Below, one piece after another: positions 57,349 to 64,000 of a DNA stretch of 64,000 nucleotides (position 1 is its first letter; each line of letters begins with the position of its first letter). Origin of the DNA: Fratercula arctica (lineage: Eukaryota > Chordata > Aves > Charadriiformes > Alcidae). The stretch covers positions 4,479,959 through 4,543,958 of the forward strand of contig CANTUZ010000020.1 of assembly GCA_947846985.1 (NCBI GenBank), given 5' to 3'. The translations under genes were made by a program, and so were the position numbers. The notes under the pieces were generated by a model. It ran no database searches and was not told the origin of the DNA. It was given only the letters and a program-made list of their open reading frames with translations.

Positions 57349-58420
57349 GCTCCCAGCCGCCCCCCTGCCTCTCCCCACCATCCCGCAGCCACTCCAGAGG
57401 CATCGGAACACCCCTCCGCCACGGCACCCCCTGCACCCCAAAAGCACCTACAGCAGCTCTGCCTCGGCAAGGAGCATCCCCATCCCACCGGCCCCATCCC
57501 GCCTGGCTTCAAGCCAGCAGCAGGATGCTGCCACCGCACCCCAGCCCCACTAGGTTGGGAGTGGCGGGCTGTGCCCCCCCTGCTGCCCACGAGCATCCTC
57601 ATGGGAGCCGGAGCAGCCCCGAGAGCCCCCTCCCAGCAGGGCCAGGGCTATGGTGGCACCTGGACCAGGGGCCACCCCGCCACCCCAGGGACAGGGCAGC
57701 CCTGCTCTCAGCCACCCCAAACCCCCCGTGAGCTTGTGCCCAGGACGGCTCCTAATGGCAGGTGAACTTTAACCGCATAAATAACATTCCTGTTGGCTCC
57801 CCGCCGCCACAGCCCTTATCTGTGGAGGGCTAGCGCAGGCCTGTCCGCAGCCCGGAGAGGCCACCAGCCCTATCGCCGTGCCCAAGGACACTGGGGAAGG
57901 GGACAACTTGCCAGGACCATGCCAGGCCAGCGGTCACGGGCATGAGCCGGACCCTCCCCACAGGCACCCAGTGCTCTGCCCCATCACCCCGGTCCATCCC
58001 AGGCTGCCCACTGCCAGGGACCCTCGGGGACAGGGGAGGGGACATTTTGCCACCGGAGCCTTCTGCAACGGCAAGTTGTGGAGGGGGGACGACAAGGTCA
58101 CGCCAATAACAGATTGCAGCTAGCAGGGAGGAGATGCCGGGAGGACGGGGACAGGATGCGAAGCAGCAGCGCTGATGGCTGGTGAAGGGCCTGGCATCTC
58201 CGGGCGCACGGGGAGAGACGGGAAACGAGCTCTTTCCTCCCCTCCGGGAACTCATCACTGCGATTGCAACTGAGCGTTGGAGCCCAGAGGCCCCGGAGTT
58301 TGCACGTCGCCCTCGAAAACCCTCATCTCCCTGACAAGCGGGAGAGCAGCTGGCAGCCAGAGCCCCAGCTCCGGGCGGCCCCCGCGAAAGGTCACTGCAT
58401 TTGCACATTCACAAAACATG

Positions 58421-58437
58421 CTTTTTTTTTTTTTTTT
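58421..58437. repeat. poly-T run
   Basis: Homopolymer T followed by AAATAAAAATAT; no clear retroposon body was identified. Confidence 0.8.
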
Positions 58438-58559
58438 AAATAAAAATATCCCGCACTCGCACGGCAAATACGGCAAAAACGCCGCGGGAAGATCGGCACG
58501 ACGGAGGAGCTGGGGAACACCCTGTCCCAGCCCGGGGTCCCCCCCCCAGCCCTCAGCAC

Positions 58560-58745
58560 CCCGGAGGTGGCAGGCTGGCACCATGCAATTGGCTTTAAAA
58601 TCATCAGACGCGGGCGAAACCAGCCGATTTGTATCATTTATATCTCCTCATTCGCTTTCGCTTTCTGGGCCCCGAGGGTGCCATCGCATTTTCAAATTCT
58701 CCCAAAGAATAAAGGCTAGAAAATTAGTTTCGGTGCATCAAGCAG
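58560..58745. promoter_or_regulatory. candidate regulatory island
   Basis: An AT-richer patch with CATGCAATTGGCTTTAAAAT, TGTATCATTTATATC, CAAATTCTCCCAAAG and AAAATTAGTTTCGG, no open frame of quality, in GC-rich intron. Inferred only. Confidence 0.25.
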
Positions 58746-60639
58746 ATGGCTGGGGGCCGGGACTTTGGGAGACCTCCTGCCCCCCGAGCATCCCCCTGCA
58801 AGGGGGGGCAGAGCTGAACCCCGCCCCTGCCCAAAGACTGCAGGGCCTCGGGGTGCGGGTCCTGGCCGTGGGACCCAGGATGGCTGTGCAGGGGGACACG
58901 GGGACACGTGACAAGTGATGGCGACTCCAGGATGGGGGTGAACAGGGAGAGCAGGAGCCTGGCGAGGGAGCGGAGCTGCCCCCGGCCACGCTCGTGGCGG
59001 GTCGGGGATGCTAAAGCTGCGTGAGCTGCATTCTCCGGCACCGCTGGGGACAGGCAGCGATGCCTTGCTGCCCCACGCACCCTGGCCTCATCCAGCACTC
59101 TGCACCCCCCCTCATCACCAAATCACCCCCGGGTTTTAGCCCGCTGGAAGCAAATCCCTGCAGGATTCACCTCCCGTAACAGCAGCGAGGGGCAGAGATG
59201 GCGGTGCAGGAGGGGACACTGGGCAAGCGCCCACGCCGGGCTCGCCCTGGCCCTCCCGACCTGCGCCAGCTCAGCCCTTTGAACCTGCCCGGTCCGGGCT
59301 GCAATTAGCCCTCGCCTGCCAGATCACAGGCACCGCACCACCCACACGCAGCTCAGCACCCACCACGGAGGGGCTCACCTCCCTCCAAACCCTCCTGGGT
59401 GCCCAGAGCTGGGGGCACGAGGCTGCTGGGGGCAATGCCAGTGGGATGGAGTTGTGAAGCTGTTCCCCACCCCCACCCCGGGATGCTGTGCTCCTCCGCG
59501 GGCACACACACCCCATCCTCACCCCACGCTGAGCACGGTCTCCTCAGGGGCTCGGCATCGCAGGATGGGTGCTGAGCCCGGCACCCACCGCATCACCCAG
59601 GTGTGCAGCAGCTCCGCCGCCCGGCCGGTGCCCCGGGAAGTGGTGAGCACGGATGGGGCTCCCCATCGCCGCGCCGGCTGTTGAAGAACCGGCCGAGCAG
59701 GGCTGGGAGGCGGCCGGTGCTGCCGGCGCTGCCAGACTGGTCTTGGCTGTTCCGCCGGGCGCCAGCCCGACCCACGGCACATCATCCCCCGGCTCGCTGG
59801 GGCAGGAACGACGCTCCCACCCCGGCTGCACCCAGAGAAGCATCTTCCTCTCAGCCCAGCCCGGCGATGCCGGTACCCTCACCGCGTGGTAGAGGCTGTT
59901 GGCAGCCACACGCCTGTCTCCATCGTGGTGCTGGGGTGGCCCTTACCTGGCTGCCAGCAGCCGGTGCGAGGGTCCAGGCCCTGGTGGCACCGAGCCACCG
60001 TCGCTGCCGGAGTGGCCGCGCTGCTGCTGCCGGCGGTTACGTAAAGAAGCCTCCGAGGCGAGCGCTGGCTCCCAGTCCCTGGCGACTGCAGGCAGGCAGA
60101 GAGGAACAACAGCCTCCCGCTGCTCAGCAGGGACATGCAGCTCTGCCGGCGGCGGCAGCGGGAGGAAGATGGGTGCTGGAGCGGTGCGTGGTGGGAGGAT
60201 GCAGGAGGATGCTCTATGCTCAGTCACTGAGCCGGTGGGGACAAGCCCCAGTCCCCAACTCCAGTTCCCCAGGGGCTGGGGACGCTACGAGGATAGGGAG
60301 GGATGGTACCTGGTGAGATGGTGGCAGTGGAGGGGGCAGCCCGAGCCCCGCGTCGGCCGGATCCTGCCTCCCTGCCCCGAGAACAAAGGGCTGCACGGCA
60401 AAGGCTCCGGCGGCCACTTAATTACCAGTGGGAGTCGGGGGCTCGGAGCAGCCGAGCTGCCACAGAGTCCCACAGAGCAGGGATGGGGACTCCTCTGCTT
60501 GAAATAATCACAGGAGCATCGAGCGGCTGTTTTGAGACCCATCACAGTGGGGACAGGGGGTGGTGGAAGAAAACACCGAGCTGCCCCGCTCTGCCAGGCT
60601 GGAGCTGCGGGGCAGGCAGGGGGGCAGCCGGGGAGAAGG

Positions 60640-60735
60640 GCCAGCAGGACATGGCACAGGGGCATCACGGACACGGCACAGGGCAACACGGCGCAGGGGG
60701 ATCACCAACACGGCGCAGGGGGATCACCGACGCCA
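60640..60735. repeat. degenerate tandem repeat, units about 17-27 bases
   Basis: Units of the form ACACGGCGCAGGGGGATCAC, with earlier shorter variants ACACGGCACAGGGC. Confidence 0.75.
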
Positions 60736-61254
60736 CATTGGAGCAGGGCGTTTGTCGACATGATGCCAGGCGCACACAAAAGACATCTCATTATCCCCTA
60801 ATTAGTGCCTTGCCAGCTCCTGCAATTAACACCCGTGCAAGTGTCTGTTGTTGAGGTAAACAGAGGGTTAGAAGCACCCTAGAGAGCTGGGGGGTCCTGG
60901 CAGGGTGCAGACCACCCATGGGCACGCACTGAGGAATAGGTGGTCCCGGTGCCGAGGTGTCCGACCCACCTCCCCGAGCCCCTGGGGTGCTCCTGCCAGG
61001 GCTGGGCAGGGCACCCTGCACCCTGCAGACAGCAGGAGGGCAGTGACAGCACCTCATGAGGTTGGTGGCACGGCCCAGAGCATCCCAAGGGAGAAAGGCA
61101 TCACCCAGCGCCCGGGGCAGGGAGCACCCGTGCTCCGCAGGGAGAGGAGAGGCTTTGTCCCCAGCTCAGCTCGTGACACCGGAGCAGCCGGGGTTGGACT
61201 CCAGGCTGCAGGTTCTGCCTCGGAGGCGGCCGGGCCACCCATCCTCCTGCACAG

Positions 61255-61445
61255 CGCAAGGTGTTTATTCAAAAGTCGTCTCCTTTAGGAACATCAAAGG
61301 AAAAGTAATCACCCAGGTCCTAAATGGCCTTTCTCCTGCTGACCCAGAAACACGGATCAAGAGCTGTTCTCATCCTTTAATTGAGAAGTTGGTGACTTTG
61401 AATCTTTATTAAAGAGCTCGGGTGAATTCACAGATTAGCGGCACA
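61255..61445. promoter_or_regulatory. candidate regulatory island
   Basis: About 190 AT-rich bases with AAAGTAATCACC, CCTTTAATTGAG, TTTGAATCTTTATTAAAG and no coding potential. Inferred from composition. Confidence 0.2.
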
Positions 61446-62254
61446 ACCGGCCACTGCGATCATCCAAACCTGATTCCCTGCATACCGCGGCCGGAGCAAC
61501 CTCGCCCCGCAGCCGCTGCTCCCCGGGGATTCCTCACCCGGCTCTTTGCCCTGCTGCGGGGTGAAAACCGGAATAAAACCAGAACCACGCTGGAAACCAG
61601 GAGGGCCCCAACCTGCCTGCATAAAACCAACCCATTTCTAGGATTTTTTCCAGCTTCGGATGCTGGAAGGAGCAGGCAGGGCTGTGGAGGGGTCAGAGGG
61701 ACATGCGTCCCCTCCCTGTCCCTGCGGGTCACCTCTGCCTGCCCATCTGTTCAGCATCCCGCACTGGGGGATGCTCTCCCAGCAGCGCCATGAGATCAGG
61801 GGTGTTTTCGGAGGGGAGGGCTGGCAGGGGGAGCGGGAAGGGGGTCGCACAGCCCCCGTCGGAGCGGGGCATCCCCCAGCGGCTGCGGAGCTGCCAGATC
61901 CCAGGGAAAAACGAGGCTAAAGAGGAGACGGCACATTCCTCGATGTACTATTTCTGCCTGCTGCGGATTATCGTGTTTCAAGCTAAGGAAAACAGAAGGG
62001 GGGGGATGCTACTACAAACGCCTGAGAGAGAGAGAGAGCAGAGCAGCTAAGGAGCCGTGCTTTCCCCTCCAGCGAGAAAAGCCAGGCAGGAGAAATCCCC
62101 AGCCCAGCTGATTCCCAGGGGCACAGATGGAGCAGAAAACAAACCCCAGCCCCTGCCCGGCAGCCTCCAGGGGGATTACAGCCCCCACGCTGCCCATCTG
62201 GGTTGATGTTTGCGCCCGATGACGCCAGGCCTGGCCGCGGAGCAGTGGTGTGCA

Positions 62255-62310
62255 CGGGTGTGCACACACACACACACGCACACGCACGCACACGCGTGTG
62301 CACACACAGC
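62255..62310. repeat. (CA/CG)n alternating purine-pyrimidine repeat
   Basis: ACACACACACACGCACACGC-type tract, alternating purine and pyrimidine and so able in principle to adopt Z-DNA. Confidence 0.85.
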
Positions 62311-63323
62311 CCGGGGCACGGCGAGCCACGGCCGGCAGACGGGGGGATGCCGGTGCATCTTCCCCATGGCAGGGAGCAGCCCCGGGGAAGGGGGACATGG
62401 CTACCAGCACCCTGGCAGCAGCCGGTGCAGCCGCTTCATCCCGGCAGCGCCAGGCGTGGAGCTCGCCCTCCTGCCTGCTCCTGCCCGTCCCTCCTCTCCC
62501 TCGTCCCTCCTCTCCCTCATCCCCGCCAGCCCGGCGGCTGCTCCCGCCGGTTTCTATGGGAACTCGGCAGGAAAACATGGTTTCTAGCAAGGCCAGCACC
62601 AGCCCCAGCAGCCCAAAGCCAGGCGGCGAGCGGCCCCGTCACCGGGTTTGCCTTGGGGACCACTGCGCCTGGCCTTGCCCAGGAGGGCAGGGACCCCTCG
62701 CTGCCCCCCTCTCCCCGAGGGGACAGACAGGGATATGGGCAGGGTGATGGGGTGCTCAGAAGCAGGATGGCGCTGGTGGCCCGGCACAGTGGGATGGTTG
62801 CCATAGCCCACCGGGCTCCCCAGCATGGGCTGGGGGGGCTGGGGCTGCTCCCCCCCAGCAGGGTCCAGCCAAGTCAGTCAGCGACCGGCCAGAGGGGACG
62901 GGGTTTGCGGTTGCCATGTGATTTTTAGCAGACGCTCAAGAATTTTAATGCCTCGGCCACCCCATCTCCGGGAGTCCTAATCCCGGCTCTGGCTCCCAGA
63001 GGGGCTGGCTCGGGGTGGGCAACCGGGACGGATGTCCCCTGGCCATGGCTCCTGCCAGGCGGAGGAGGGAAGGGGGCTCCCCCAGGGCCACGCAGGGAAA
63101 GGGACAAGAGGGATTGGTGCAGATCGGAGCGGGACAGGAGCTCTCCTTTCCCCATGAGGAAATGCCAGCGGGGTTCAGAAGAAGGAATCAGAGGGGCTGC
63201 ATGCACAGACACAGCGTGTGCACACGCGTGTGCACGGCTGTGCACCACAGGACGAGCCATACTGGGAGCGACGGTGCGGCAAAGCAGCGGTCCCAGCTCC
63301 TGCTCTGTGCTCGGCCCGGGGGA

Positions 63324-63352
63324 TGCACAGCGGGATGCACAGCGGGATGCAG
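63324..63352. repeat. 12-base tandem repeat
   Basis: GGGATGCACAGC repeated, with the last copy partial. Confidence 0.85.
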
Positions 63353-64000
63353 ACGCTCTTGACGTGGAGAAGTGGGAGAAACCAACGGGTGCTGCTGATT
63401 GCCGGTTGCAGAGCAGCACGCAGCACCGCAAACAGCCTCGCCTGCCTGGAAGGACACCTCCCCCAGCAAATGCCACCCTGGTCACCTCCGTGCCCAGTCC
63501 CTGGCAGGCCTCCCTGCACCCCTCCACACCCTGGGATGGCCACGCAAACCCTCCCAGACGCAGCTTCCCTCCTGCCTCCCTGCACGGAGGGATTATACAG
63601 CCGCTCCAGCAGCCATCTGGAGGGGGGGAGCCGTCCCCCCCGCACCCAAGGGACCGCGGCACACGTCACAGGCAGGGTGGCGGGGCCAGGCGGTATGGAT
63701 CGAACCGTGTACACGGGGACTCGGCCCTCCCACGCCACAGCACGGCCCTGGGAGGATGGCAAAGACCCCACCAAGGGGTGATGGAGGGGCTGGACCTCCC
63801 TCTGCAGAGGGGCACGGCGGCCGGAGCTGGGGTCCCCACTAAATCCTGGGGGGGATGGCACAGGGTGGCCAATCCATCCCCTTCCGCTGGGGTTTAATAG
63901 ACTTGTGGCGTATTTAACATGCCCCATCATGTGATGAATCAGACCCTGTTCCTTCAGATCTCACAGCGGTGCAACAAAGCTGCGATTGACTGCTTGGGGA

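Larger units (their letters stand above)
38026..64000 (-). other. PLEKHA6 upstream intron(s); no convincing coding exon
   Basis: About 26 kb of GC-rich sequence. Open frames are plentiful but have the repetitive Pro/Gly/Arg/Ala composition of noncoding GC-rich DNA and show no recognised motif. The earlier WW exons of PLEKHA6 (motifs of the TTWLHP or GWEEGF type) were looked for on the minus strand and not found, so they probably lie beyond 64000. Repeats, an inverted repeat and possible regulatory islands inside are listed separately. Confidence 0.5.

Noticed and set aside
59593..59775. GRFFNSRRG on the minus strand as a possible WW-like FFIN segment
   Set aside because: No flanking Trp, Gly or HPxTG motif and no matching splice donor after the Asn codon.

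Overview
The window is vertebrate nuclear DNA, very probably from a bird: it is GC- and CpG-rich, introns are short, genes are multi-exon with GT/AG borders, and interspersed repeats are scarce. The gene order matches the neighbourhood on human 1q32.1 (ETNK2 - REN - [KISS1] - GOLT1A - PLEKHA6). All four recognised genes lie on the minus strand, so each gene's 5' end is at its higher coordinate. Identities rest on recognisable protein motifs, and exons were placed by splice sites and reading phase. No database was searched.

Layout. (1) 1-964: first coding exon of ETNK2 (ethanolamine kinase 2) and part of its intron 1, with a GC-rich minisatellite just upstream of the gene. (2) 965-~3980: intergenic, with an AT-rich possible regulatory block. 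(3) ~3985-~9240: a complete nine-exon renin gene (REN) encoding 408 residues, with TATA box, dibasic prorenin cleavage site, both catalytic aspartates and a candidate poly(A) signal. (4) ~9280-14930: REN-GOLT1A interval. Mammals have KISS1 here, but no kisspeptin coding sequence is visible. (5) ~14930-16654: complete five-exon GOLT1A (132 residues, Golgi/ER vesicle-transport membrane protein). (6) ~16950-38025: PLEKHA6, 24 coding exons from the short-form ATG plus one upstream exon with the second half of a WW domain; 1164 residues from that ATG with all exons included. (7) 38026-64000: no convincing coding exon; read as PLEKHA6 5' intron(s), with a candidate TATA-linked noncoding first exon near 53 kb, a near-perfect 46-nt inverted repeat at 46.6 kb, simple repeats and AT-rich possible regulatory islands.

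The genes do not form a pathway. ETNK2 acts in phosphatidylethanolamine synthesis, REN starts the renin-angiotensin cascade, GOLT1A acts in ER-Golgi traffic, and PLEKHA6 is a WW-PH-coiled-coil junction/trafficking adaptor. No novel multi-gene system was found. The most interesting points concern PLEKHA6 splicing: a WW exon in frame upstream of the short-form ATG, a 60-nt in-frame tandem acceptor inside the PH domain, and a possible alternative C-terminal exon. The inverted repeat and the missing KISS1 are also notable.
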